Origin: Anaerolineae bacterium
GTDB lineage: Bacteria; Chloroflexota; Anaerolineae; B4-G1; SLSP01
Reading direction: 5' to 3'
NCBI GenBank assembly: GCA_021107605.1
Contig: JAIOSN010000031.1
Location: forward strand, 1 to 27,201
Length of the DNA stretch: 27,201 bases
Shown here: piece by piece, positions 16,921-24,739 of the stretch
How the letters are laid out: each line of letters opens with the position of its first letter
Position numbering within the stretch: position 1 is the stretch's first letter
Translations under genes and position numbers: made by a program
The notes under the pieces: model-generated
The model's database searches: none
The model's input: the letters and a program-made list of their open reading frames with translations, nothing else
Told to the model about the DNA's origin: nothing

Positions 16921-18152
16921 TATTCGTGTTCCTCCGCCTCTCTTCCCAGATCATCTTCCACCAATTGAGCTCGCTGGTTTAATTCCTCCAACACGCGCAT
17001 GATCACCCAAAAGATAGCGAGCTGAATACCCAGCAATGTTAACACAGTGCCGGCCAAGAGATAGAGCCAGAGGCGTTCGATTTCCCAACCACGCAATCCC
17101 AGTATAAGGCTAACAACGCCAAAGCTAATCCCACTCAACATAGCTAGCAACCCCAGCCACCAAAAATGTAATTCCAGCGGGGGATCAAAGAGAGGGCGAC
17201 CAAAAAGTCCCTGGCGTATGGGCCGTTGATGAAAAAGGGAGACCAGCTGGTTGAAAGTGGCGCCCAAAGCAAAGATACTAACTCCAGCTATACCTAAAAC
17301 TACGGATACAAAGGCCCCGGTTACTCCCCACGGGGATAATTCGCTGGTTCCAGATATGCGCACCCCGACTAGGATCAAAGCGATCAATAATCCAATACTT
17401 ATTAACCCCGCTCCAATGCTACCTAGAATCCGGACTGGATTGTAAGATAAGGCTGTCCAGATAATGGTACCGAGAAACCGCATCCCATCTTCAACCACAT
17501 TCAATTTAGAGGCGCCCTCACGCTCCTTATAGGGCATGGGTATTTCCACCAGAGTCAAATTCTCATGTACGGCACGGGTGCTCATCACTGGAGTAAAATT
17601 AAGGCCATCAGGCAAGGGATAAAGAGAAGTAAGAGCAGCGCGACGCATAACGCGCATCCCACTAGCCGGATCGACAACCCGATGGTTGCTTAACAAGGAA
17701 ACCAAACTTGACCATAAAAGGTTGCCCAATTGACGTACTCTGGGCATCTCGCTTTCAGCGCCGGAACGCCGGGAGCCGACCACCACATCAGCCCCATGGA
17801 AGATTTCTTGGCAGAGAGCGGGGAAGGATTCGGGGGGATAAGTGCCATCCGCATCTAAAAAGCCTAGCAACTCTCCTCGCGCGGCATGGAAACCTGTTTT
17901 AAGCGCAGCGCCGTAACCTCGGTTGGGATCATGCCGCAGCAACCGCACGGTTGGATACTGTGCTGCGATCTCTGCAGTGCGGTCTTTAGAGCCGTCATCT
18001 ACTACCAAGAGCTCTAACCCTAGCTTGATTTCGGCTAATGCAGGACGGATTGATAAAGTTCGCTCAATAATCTCTGCTATTCCTGCTTCCTCATTGTAGG
18101 CTGGGATCACTACGGAAAGAGTGGAGAATTCCGCTACTTTAACAGCACTCAT
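16920..18152 (-). CDS. Family 2 glycosyltransferase with C-terminal membrane spans (DPM/ArnC-like)
   Basis: A 410-residue GT-A enzyme. LSVVIPAYNEE is at 12-22, VVDDGSKDRT at 50-59, NRGYGAALKTGF at about 77-88, FLDADGTYPP at 98-107 with the metal-binding DAD, then VVGSRRSG and GASKLNVVEDGMRF. After about residue 225 four hydrophobic spans follow, as in polyprenyl-phosphate glycosyltransferases that load a sugar onto a lipid carrier at the membrane. It is coupled to the downstream radical SAM gene and follows the hexapeptide acyltransferase by 35 bp, with AAGGAAG before the ATG. The sugar donor is unknown. Confidence 0.9.
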   Translation of the reverse strand: MSAVKVAEFSTLSVVIPAYNEEAGIAEIIERTLSIRPALAEIKLGLELLVVDDGSKDRTAEIAAQYPTVRLLRHDPNRGYGAALKTGFHAARGELLGFLDADGTYPPESFPALCQEIFHGADVVVGSRRSGAESEMPRVRQLGNLLWSSLVSLLSNHRVVDPASGMRVMRRAALTSLYPLPDGLNFTPVMSTRAVHENLTLVEIPMPYKEREGASKLNVVEDGMRFLGTIIWTALSYNPVRILGSIGAGLISIGLLIALILVGVRISGTSELSPWGVTGAFVSVVLGIAGVSIFALGATFNQLVSLFHQRPIRQGLFGRPLFDPPLELHFWWLGLLAMLSGISFGVVSLILGLRGWEIERLWLYLLAGTVLTLLGIQLAIFWVIMRVLEELNQRAQLVEDDLGREAEEHE

Positions 18153-18187
18153 ATTATTTCTTCCTTACTCAATCAGGTTAATGATGA

Positions 18188-18931
18188 TTAAAAAAATACT
18201 TCCCGACTACGTGGATGGGGAACTTTTTGCTCCGTGATGGAACGCAGCACTTTGGCCGGAACGCCTCCCACCACGGTATGCGCGGGGACGGCATGAGTCA
18301 CTACCGCGCCAGCAGCCACGACTGACCCGCGACCTACGCGCACACCGTCAGTAATGATCGCCCCTGATCCAATCCAGACATCATCCTCAATCACAATCCC
18401 CTCGGCAGTAAGTCCTTGTTCCACAAATGAACGGGTAGGGTCTTCAAAGACGTGATTTACGGCGATGATCTGGACAAAGGGAGAGGTGTAAACGCGGTCT
18501 CCTAAGGTTACTCCGCCTTGTCCCCGGATCACTGTATATTCTCCAATCAGGCTATCTGCTCCTATCTGGATACCGGCATGAGGTAGGTCACGGAAATTAT
18601 AAACGTGGAGTACCGCACCGTGCATGATCAGCGTCCCGGCTCCGATCACTATTCCTTGTGGGCAAGCGTGGAGATAGACGCCTTCGTCCAGGTAGGAGCC
18701 AGCCCCTAACTTGATGTGATTAGCAAAACGCAGCCGTACACCTGACTCAATGGCGGCTACCCCCTCCATCTGTAACATCAAACGGTAGCTTACAGCCCGC
18801 AGGCCGATACCAATGAGGGTGGGAATCCAGCCGGCAAGGACTTGTAACCCTTGCTCCAAAATATACCGGGGGAGGTTATCTGCTTGCCGGCGCAAGTATA
18901 ACCGAGGTCCGCCATTAATACGAGTAGTCAT
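18188..18931 (-). CDS. Left-handed beta-helix (hexapeptide-repeat) acyltransferase
   Basis: A 247-residue protein made mainly of hexapeptide turns: IVIGAGTLIMHGAVLHV, IQIGADSLIGEYTVI, VTLGDRVYTSPFVQI, then IVIEDDVWIGSGAIITDGV and VGRGSVVAAGAVVTHAVP, ending TVVGGVPAKVL. This is the WbbJ/maltose-acetyltransferase type of trimeric O- or N-acyltransferase using acetyl-CoA or a similar donor. The His in VNHVFEDP is the likely catalytic residue. The first about 70 residues are extra and contain a hydrophobic stretch (VLAGWIPTLIGIGLRAV). By context it modifies a sugar nucleotide or lipid-linked sugar made by the following glycosyltransferase. Confidence 0.88.
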   Translation of the reverse strand: MTTRINGGPRLYLRRQADNLPRYILEQGLQVLAGWIPTLIGIGLRAVSYRLMLQMEGVAAIESGVRLRFANHIKLGAGSYLDEGVYLHACPQGIVIGAGTLIMHGAVLHVYNFRDLPHAGIQIGADSLIGEYTVIRGQGGVTLGDRVYTSPFVQIIAVNHVFEDPTRSFVEQGLTAEGIVIEDDVWIGSGAIITDGVRVGRGSVVAAGAVVTHAVPAHTVVGGVPAKVLRSITEQKVPHPRSREVFF

Positions 18932-19084
18932 GATTACGGGTTTTCCTTTTTTTGAGTGAGGAGCGATTGGTGTAGTACCCGCTAGAAACCGATATCAGAT
19001 TGGAATAATTGAGCTGTCTTCGGAGACTGATTAATCTAGATGCCGCTTCTCAATAAACCAGTATATCATAAACCACTCTACTTG
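18932..19084. other. Short intergenic gap
   Basis: If the frameshifted tail at 19085-19237 is accepted, only about 150 bp here are non-coding. Apart from the candidate extended -10 site I see no gene, repeat or clear terminator. Confidence 0.5.
19060..19068 (-). promoter_or_regulatory. Candidate extended -10 promoter for the acyltransferase/GT2/radical SAM group
   Basis: The minus strand reads TGATATACT (an extended -10, TGnTATACT), about 130 nt before the hexapeptide acyltransferase start and just beyond the restored stop of the giant secreted protein. The -35 region is poor. Visual call only. Confidence 0.35.
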
Positions 19085-19237
19085 CTACCATTTTTTACAG
19101 ATTAACGGTAGATACACCTGATAAGGATTGGCTAAGACGTGAATATAAGCAGCTTGGGGATTGCCGCCAGTTTCATCTAATTCGACAGTGTGCAACAGAC
19201 TCCTCGCTTGAAAGGAACCCGTAAGAGTTAGCGCGCT
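19085..19237 (-). other. Frameshifted C-terminal tail of the giant secreted protein
   Basis: Immediately after the apparent stop at 19228, another minus-strand frame reads SALTLTGSFQARSLLHTVEL, then DETGGNPQAAYIHVLANPYQ and VYLPLICKKW, ending in TAG at 19087-19085. Adding one G to the GGG at 19240-19238 fuses it in frame (T-V-V-Q-G-S-A-L-T-L-T). The VYLPLI ending resembles the C-termini of many Chloroflexota secreted proteins (from memory). The same YLPL motif occurs inside the main frame at residues 584-590, which supports this tail being genuine coding sequence. Confidence 0.75.
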
Positions 19238-22200
19238 CCCTGAACGACAGTAGAAGGAGTAGCTATGATCGCTGACTCTGATTGCGTGGAGGCGGCTATG
19301 GTTGCCACGAGATTCTGGATGTAGAAGAAATCACCCACTTGGACGACGGGAACATCCAGATATTTGATCAATTCCTCCTGTGGAGCCTCCAAAATCCACG
19401 CTTGGGCCTGGAAAAGGCTCTGATAATCATAGTAGTGTTGGGTCACACCTTCTCCGTGGGTGGCCTCAAAATTAGCGACGAACCAATAAGGAGCTACTTC
19501 GTTGTATTCCGCTACGGCTGTCTGCACTTTAGTCAAAATATGAGCGTGCATATATTCTCCAATTTCAGGAACTAAGAAGATGAAATTCCTAGCTACGCTC
19601 AAAGCTCGGTGATACTCCCCGTCTGTAAAAGGTGTATCTTTTGAAAAAGTGGACATTCGCAAGTTAAGCAATCTGTTAAACTCTGCGCGGACAGCTGCTG
19701 ATTCAGGGTAACCGGCCAGTTCTTCCAATTCCAAATAGCCTAAGTAGCCAGCGAGATAAGCATTGTGGACATAAGGGTATTCTATCAAATACTCATTAGC
19801 AGGCGGAGATTCTAACTTGCTGGAGCTAGTATCAAATACCTCTTGCGCAGAGCCGAAAACTTCCGCATATTTCCACAATCCATAAAACATCTGGGGCGGC
19901 CATGTCCAGCCAGCAAAGCTATATCCGGTGATTTTGGGGATACTGTTTTCTCTATCCGACTCAACCTCTTGAGGGAAACTGGAAGATTCGCGGGTAGTGC
20001 CATCTCGCCAGCCTATGTGTGTGTATTGGGTCGGTGAGAAGTTCTGATATTCACTTTGCAGATATGTCTTAACTTGTTGTTGTTGATTTTCCGGTAGATA
20101 GGGTAAGGCCATAATCAATGTATAGAGTACATCTGTCGGCTGGTGCCAGTAATCAAGCAAGTGATCTCCGTAGTCTTCTTTGGTGCGGATGTCAAATAAA
20201 CCCACGCTGCGATAGCCAGGACAGAGATGCCCGGCAGTTAATATCTTTTGGATCTCTTGTGACAAACAATTCTTCAATGTCGTTGTTGTAGCAAGCGTCA
20301 AATCAGCATTTTGGACAGCCACAGTTTCTAACAGCGGGAGCGCGGTTGGCGTACCAGGATCATTGCCAAAGGCGATAATCGAGTTGCTGCGGTGCATGTA
20401 AATTTTTCCTTGATAGGGAATAGGGGCATTCTGGTCTCCGTGCTGCCCATAGATACCATTGAGGCTATGGTCTGGCCCTCTAAAAAGGTTGTTGATCGTG
20501 TAGTCGGTGGAGTTAACGCCTTCATACAAATCGTTGTATCCTGGAATTAGGGATGCTAAATTGTAACTAAAGTAGACCCACTCTCTAGTGGCATCCGCGT
20601 CACTGGGATAGAACTGGGTATTTGGAATAGTGACGTCAAATGCTCCCGCCGAACGGTCATTACAATGGTTCCAGTAAATAAGATTTCCGCCACCCGAATA
20701 GGCCAGCGGCTCATCCATGGCTTTCCAAAGCGAACTGGGCGTACTGATCTTCGAGGAGCCGACCTCCCAGCCGCTCACCTGTCCGCCGGGGATCCATTCA
20801 TCTGACATATAGTGGTTGGATTGATAGAGCTTCCTATCTACACTCACCACGGGAGGATAACGATTGCCGCTATGTGTGCCGTGCCAGAGGATCGGGGCAT
20901 ATTCTGCTACTGTGTCATAATCAAAATCGAAGGTAACTTCTTCTCCGGTTTCCTTATTCAGGACAAAGTAAGTGCGCCGCCAGGGTTTCTCTTCAAAGTA
21001 TTGTAGTGCGCGAGTAGCATCAACTAACCCGGCTGCATTGCGTCCGCCAAAGAGCGTGCCTCTAGGGTCACTGGCCCTCGCCGGATAAACATCATCCCGC
21101 TCTTTCCCCAGTAAGTCAGTGCTCTCGGCTGGGGGGAGGTAATGTCGATAATTATTACTCCCGGCAAATACCACGACGTTTGTCTCTGGTTGTATCACCG
21201 GCCACCAAGAATGAAATCCCGCGCCCGGCAGCTGATCTGATTTCCAAACCAAGCTGCCTGTTTGAGCATCAAGTGCGTAAGCATAAGAATCGTTGGAGGC
21301 AAAGTAGATGGTGCCAGCATGGTAAGCTGCCGAGAAAAGAATAGGGCCAGCGGTCTTATATTTCCAGGCTAGTTGTCCTGCATTCGGCTCACCTTGAGCA
21401 TGGATTGCATAAAGGTATCCATCTCTATTGCCCACATACACTTTACCTTCCACAACCAATGGGTTGGTTTGGAAACCAGCAGTTGCCTCAAAGACCCATA
21501 GCGACTCGCCCGTCAGGGCATCAATAGCGTGCAATTTGTGATCAAGACCGCCGACGTATACCACCCTATCTTTAACGGTAGGAGAATGTCCCAACGGCAT
21601 CTCGGTAGGATACACCCAGACTTCAGCTCCGGTGGCAGCGTCTAAAGCGTAGAGACCTCTAGCCGTGGAGATGTAGAGTTGCCCATTTGCAGCAATAATC
21701 TGCACTTGGGGGGGGATATACGGCTCGATTGGTCGAAACCAGACCGGCTTTAGGGCTCCTCTTACTTCTTCTGACGTCCAGGAAGTCCGTTGAGGATTGG
21801 CTCCTGCCATAGGCCATTCCGTATGCCTACCCTTAAGAAGCAAGGGAAGATAGTTGTGGTAAGCATTAGTGAGCAGTATTGCAGTGTCGCTATTGCCTTC
21901 TCCATCAGCTTGGCGTAACTCTGCTATATTGACGAGACTTTGTATGTAGTATGTAGTGATCGTGACGGGATATTGAATAGTGACTTCTTGTCCATTGGTT
22001 AAAATATCGCTCCAGGTGAAACTATGTTGTGAACTTTCATAGAGAGGCTCTACTGTGGTGCCTGCCAACTTAAAAGACAAGGGGGCAGTCACGCCTATTG
22101 GTAAGGTATCGGTCAATGTATGTGAGCCTTCAGTGCCGAAAAGATGCAAGGTGTAAGTTACCGTGTTACCATAATCTCCATTGCTCGGAGCGACAGTTTT

Positions 22201-23601
22201 AACTATATCGGCTACTGGCTTTCCCCAAGCGACAGTGAGCGTGGGGCGACCGGCCGCGTTCCAATCGTCGGCATCCGCAGAAATGAAGTACTTGCCGCCA
22301 TGATAGTCCCAATCAGATTGATAGAGAGCCAAGCGTAAAGGGATACCGCTCGCGTAGGCTTCAGCCACAGAACGACTTACATCCCAATGGTAGGGTATCC
22401 CTGGCCAATCAGGAGTTTCGGTAACTGGCTCTACCCAGGTCGCAGCAATGTTCTCTTGGGCCAGTGGAGCGTTATTCCAGGTCAATGTCTGTTCATCCCA
22501 ATCCTCTCCCACCGTGAGGGCCTGGATCAGGGATGGTTGTGCTTGCCTGGGATCACAGTTCCCAAAGTGATGGAGCGTCAAGGTTGCCGAGATGACAACT
22601 TTATCTGCGGGTAATGTGTCTAGGGGGAAAGTGACGTAATACTTAGAGATACAAGGCCAATCTCCAGCATCAGCTAAATTCTGAACATTGAAAAATTCCT
22701 GATGCGCATAATTCAGCTCGCCCCAGGCAGAAAAATAATCTGGCTTGGCCGGATTTCCACAGTCGGTGCCACCACCTACCATCGCGTCAGGAACGATTAT
22801 TCCAGCTAACCCTTCTCGAATGATGGTGATAGTTTCAGAGATAGCCGCTGGGGGGGTAAACTCTTCTGAAGGGTCAAAAACCAGCTCGCCCCAAGAGCTT
22901 GGATTTTGAGACGACATTATTTCAGGCCAAGATTGGTCCGTCAGGGGTGCGGCTTCCAGAGCATCGCGGTCATGCAGGACTATGGCCATTCCCCAGATGC
23001 TCCCCGGTGCCGGCGCTGCTTGTAGTCCCAAACTGGCAAAAGGAATCACATAAGATAATGTCCAGGCGCGGTCATCAACATTGTCGTTAGGAGCATTACC
23101 TCGCCAACCTGAGGTGGTAGTGAAGGGTAGGGTAACGCTTACCCATTCGTCGCCTTGCCCTAGGTAAGCGGCCTGGTAGTTATCGCGTGGTTCCTCCCAC
23201 CAATTTAATGTGGCATCAAAGCGGTAGGTGTCTGCGTCCAAGACGTCATCAGTATTGCCATTTTGGCTTAGATAGAGAGTGACTGCATCCCAATTCGTCA
23301 AATCGTCTGCTGAAGGGTTCGACTTATACCAAAGTCGCCGGTCAAAGACCGCAATGCGTAGGTAAAGATGCTGGTCCCTGTATCCTACTCGTACATCAGC
23401 TGCGTTACTATCGGCAGAGAGAGTTCCAAACCAGAAAATGGCCGTCTCTGAGAAATGCACGTGATCGTCAAAATAAGGTACATTGACGCGACGGAGATGA
23501 GGGTTTGCTTGTCCGCTTACGTCCAGTGATAGGTGAGCGTAAATTAGCAAAGAAACCAAAGCTACTAAGAAAGCAAAGCGTTTTAGTGATCGAAAAATCA
23601 T
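19228..23601 (-). CDS. Giant secreted mosaic protein: CBM9-like, DNRLRE-like, DUF11-like, PQQ-type propeller and helical C-terminal domain
   Basis: The open frame gives 1457 residues, about 1,507 with the frameshifted tail. In order: signal peptide (1-31); a DOMON/CBM9-like domain (about 35-245, e.g. DQHLYLRIAVFDRR, NWDAVTLYLS, WGMAIVLHDRD); a DNRLRE-like domain (about 265-460, with KYYVTFPLDTLPADKVVISA, WDEQTLTWNNAP and YFISADADDW); a DUF11-like domain (about 463-575, VKTVAPSNGDYGNTVTYTLH); YHNYLPLLLKGR at 581-592; a PQQ-binding-like propeller (about 595-1085, with blade motifs YALDAATGAEVW, HAIDALTGESLWVF and YALDAQTGSLVWKS); and an all-helical C-terminal region (about 1110-1440) resembling an alpha/alpha-toroid or lyase-like fold. 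No enzyme can be assigned. It may bind or process extracellular polysaccharide. GAGGTGG lies just before the ATG. Confidence 0.85.
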   Translation of the reverse strand: MIFRSLKRFAFLVALVSLLIYAHLSLDVSGQANPHLRRVNVPYFDDHVHFSETAIFWFGTLSADSNAADVRVGYRDQHLYLRIAVFDRRLWYKSNPSADDLTNWDAVTLYLSQNGNTDDVLDADTYRFDATLNWWEEPRDNYQAAYLGQGDEWVSVTLPFTTTSGWRGNAPNDNVDDRAWTLSYVIPFASLGLQAAPAPGSIWGMAIVLHDRDALEAAPLTDQSWPEIMSSQNPSSWGELVFDPSEEFTPPAAISETITIIREGLAGIIVPDAMVGGGTDCGNPAKPDYFSAWGELNYAHQEFFNVQNLADAGDWPCISKYYVTFPLDTLPADKVVISATLTLHHFGNCDPRQAQPSLIQALTVGEDWDEQTLTWNNAPLAQENIAATWVEPVTETPDWPGIPYHWDVSRSVAEAYASGIPLRLALYQSDWDYHGGKYFISADADDWNAAGRPTLTVAWGKPVADIVKTVAPSNGDYGNTVTYTLHLFGTEGSHTLTDTLPIGVTAPLSFKLAGTTVEPLYESSQHSFTWSDILTNGQEVTIQYPVTITTYYIQSLVNIAELRQADGEGNSDTAILLTNAYHNYLPLLLKGRHTEWPMAGANPQRTSWTSEEVRGALKPVWFRPIEPYIPPQVQIIAANGQLYISTARGLYALDAATGAEVWVYPTEMPLGHSPTVKDRVVYVGGLDHKLHAIDALTGESLWVFEATAGFQTNPLVVEGKVYVGNRDGYLYAIHAQGEPNAGQLAWKYKTAGPILFSAAYHAGTIYFASNDSYAYALDAQTGSLVWKSDQLPGAGFHSWWPVIQPETNVVVFAGSNNYRHYLPPAESTDLLGKERDDVYPARASDPRGTLFGGRNAAGLVDATRALQYFEEKPWRRTYFVLNKETGEEVTFDFDYDTVAEYAPILWHGTHSGNRYPPVVSVDRKLYQSNHYMSDEWIPGGQVSGWEVGSSKISTPSSLWKAMDEPLAYSGGGNLIYWNHCNDRSAGAFDVTIPNTQFYPSDADATREWVYFSYNLASLIPGYNDLYEGVNSTDYTINNLFRGPDHSLNGIYGQHGDQNAPIPYQGKIYMHRSNSIIAFGNDPGTPTALPLLETVAVQNADLTLATTTTLKNCLSQEIQKILTAGHLCPGYRSVGLFDIRTKEDYGDHLLDYWHQPTDVLYTLIMALPYLPENQQQQVKTYLQSEYQNFSPTQYTHIGWRDGTTRESSSFPQEVESDRENSIPKITGYSFAGWTWPPQMFYGLWKYAEVFGSAQEVFDTSSSKLESPPANEYLIEYPYVHNAYLAGYLGYLELEELAGYPESAAVRAEFNRLLNLRMSTFSKDTPFTDGEYHRALSVARNFIFLVPEIGEYMHAHILTKVQTAVAEYNEVAPYWFVANFEATHGEGVTQHYYDYQSLFQAQAWILEAPQEELIKYLDVPVVQVGDFFYIQNLVATIAASTQSESAIIATPSTVVQGAR

Positions 23602-23638
23602 TTTTCCACCTCAAATGTTATTAAGTTAAGCCACTGAC

Positions 23639-23655
23639 CAGACCTCGGAGGTCTG
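23639..23655. repeat. Palindromic repeat, 8-bp arms CAGACCTC/GAGGTCTG
   Basis: CAGACCTCGGAGGTCTG is a near-perfect inverted repeat with one central base, 38 bp before the giant gene's start codon. Related cores lie at 23724-23740 and 12311-12323. Confidence 0.8.
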
Positions 23656-23723
23656 CTGCGATCCTAGCCCGAAAGAAACTTACTGCAGATAAGACGTGGT
23701 TTGCAGCTAGGCAGCGCTACCAG

Positions 23724-23740
23724 AAACCTCTGAGGTCTTA
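23724..23740. repeat. Second copy of the CCTCxGAGG palindromic repeat
   Basis: AAACCTCTGAGGTCTTA has the same core as the palindrome at 23639-23655 with altered ends. It is placed just downstream of the candidate -10 box at 23757. Confidence 0.7.
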
Positions 23741-23756
23741 TCTTAATGACATTGGC

Positions 23757-23785
23757 AGTATAACCAATAAGGGAATTTTGGGCAA
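23757..23785 (-). promoter_or_regulatory. Candidate promoter of the giant secreted protein gene
   Basis: TTGCCC (23785-23780) and TATACT (23762-23757) on the minus strand are 17 bp apart, giving a leader of about 150 nt that contains two palindromic repeats before the GAGGTGG ribosome site. Judged by eye only. Confidence 0.4.
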
Positions 23786-24044
23786 GGGAAGAGTAAGTAA
23801 TGCTACCATCAATCAAATAGGCGGATAGTACCAGTCCCCCCTACTGTGGGGAATAATTGAAAGTGACAAATGGCAAGCTGCCAGACTGGTATTGTAGATA
23901 CGTAAGAGGTAAATTGCGAGGTTTATATCAAGTTGGCTCTACGGGCGCAGATGGTATTTCGTATAGCCAGTTTTATTTTTTGAGGCATAATTTTATATTT
24001 GATATACGTTTCATTGTAGAGATCGGCATGACTACGCGAAATAA

Positions 24045-24701
24045 CTATGGTTTTCTCTCGAATTTGAAGCCGTGTCCACGCACAGTTACCAGATATTCAT
24101 GATCCGGTGCTAATTCTGCTAACCGCTCGCGTAACCTATACACTAACGCATCCACCGCTTGATCTGTCACTCCACCCAGAGCCTCTGGCCAAATAGTCTC
24201 AATCACGGTTTGCCGTTTCACCACATCGCCACCACGCGCCATTAAGAGAGCTAGTAAGCAAAATTGAGATGGAGATAATGGCGGCTCCAATTCGCGGCGC
24301 CCTAAAGTGACCTGCCGCGCATCTTGATCAATCGTCAGGGATGGCGCTATACTCATTAAGCCTGCCAACGGCAAAGTGGCCTCTCCAGCGACATACCCCA
24401 TCCGCACCGTCCCCGCCAAAAATATCTCGTCGCCATCGCGCAACCGGTAAGGTTGTCCCCGGACTGGCTCAGCATTGACCTGCGTACCATTCTTACTACC
24501 TAAATCACGTAGCAAAACACCATCTTCGTCATGCTCAAATCGCGCATGGTACCGGGAAATTTGCCGTTCCAAAAAGACAACATCGCAATCAGACGAGCGA
24601 CCTAGTGTCAGCGCGCTCTCCTGCAACGGCCACCGAGTCCCTGCCAGAGTGCCATCATAAATAATCAACATAGGTACATTTTTTTTGTCCATAATCACCA
24701 C
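24045..24701 (-). CDS. FHA-domain transcriptional regulator with C-terminal OmpR-type winged helix
   Basis: A 218-residue protein. The N-terminal FHA domain shows LGRSSDCDVV at 33-42, ISRYHARFE at 48-56 and LRDLGSKNGTQVN at 64-76, with the phosphothreonine-reading residues R35, S49, H52 and N71 in place. The C-terminal half (about 118-218) is a Trans_reg_C winged helix, with SPSQFCLLALL, VDALVYRLRERL and the wing motif RGHGFKF. It therefore combines phosphothreonine recognition with DNA binding and has no receiver domain. It is divergent from a Ser/Thr kinase only 38 bp away, so the kinase is the likely phospho-signal source and the shared gap a likely binding site. In-frame ATGs at 24692 and 24671 are alternative starts. 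Confidence 0.9.
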   Translation of the reverse strand: MVIMDKKNVPMLIIYDGTLAGTRWPLQESALTLGRSSDCDVVFLERQISRYHARFEHDEDGVLLRDLGSKNGTQVNAEPVRGQPYRLRDGDEIFLAGTVRMGYVAGEATLPLAGLMSIAPSLTIDQDARQVTLGRRELEPPLSPSQFCLLALLMARGGDVVKRQTVIETIWPEALGGVTDQAVDALVYRLRERLAELAPDHEYLVTVRGHGFKFERKP

Positions 24702-24704
24702 CAG

Positions 24705-24735
24705 TTGACATTTGATACATCACGAATAGTATAGA
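24705..24735 (+). promoter_or_regulatory. Candidate promoter of the Ser/Thr kinase gene in the 38-bp divergent gap
   Basis: A perfect TTGACA (24705-24710) precedes TAGTAT (24727-24732, 16-bp spacer) or TATAGA (24730-24735, 19-bp spacer). Either would start transcription at or beside the ATG at 24740, implying a leaderless or near-leaderless mRNA. No ribosome site is obvious before the kinase ATG. Confidence 0.45.
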
Positions 24736-24739
24736 GACG

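Larger units (their letters stand above)
23602..24044. other. Intergenic region with palindromes and an AT-rich stretch
   Basis: No convincing gene is seen. A plus-strand frame at 23857-24102 overlaps the end of the regulator gene and lacks family features. The gap contains the candidate promoter at 23757-23785, palindromes at 23639-23655 and 23724-23740, a TGGCAAGCTGCCA inverted repeat at about 23870-23882, a CCCC/GGGG inverted repeat at about 23836-23851, and an AT-rich tract at about 23968-24010. Confidence 0.6.

Noticed and set aside
23857..24102. An 81-residue plus-strand gene in the gap after the regulator
   Set aside because: It overlaps the conserved end of the winged-helix gene, shows no recognisable domain, and its start has no clear ribosome site.
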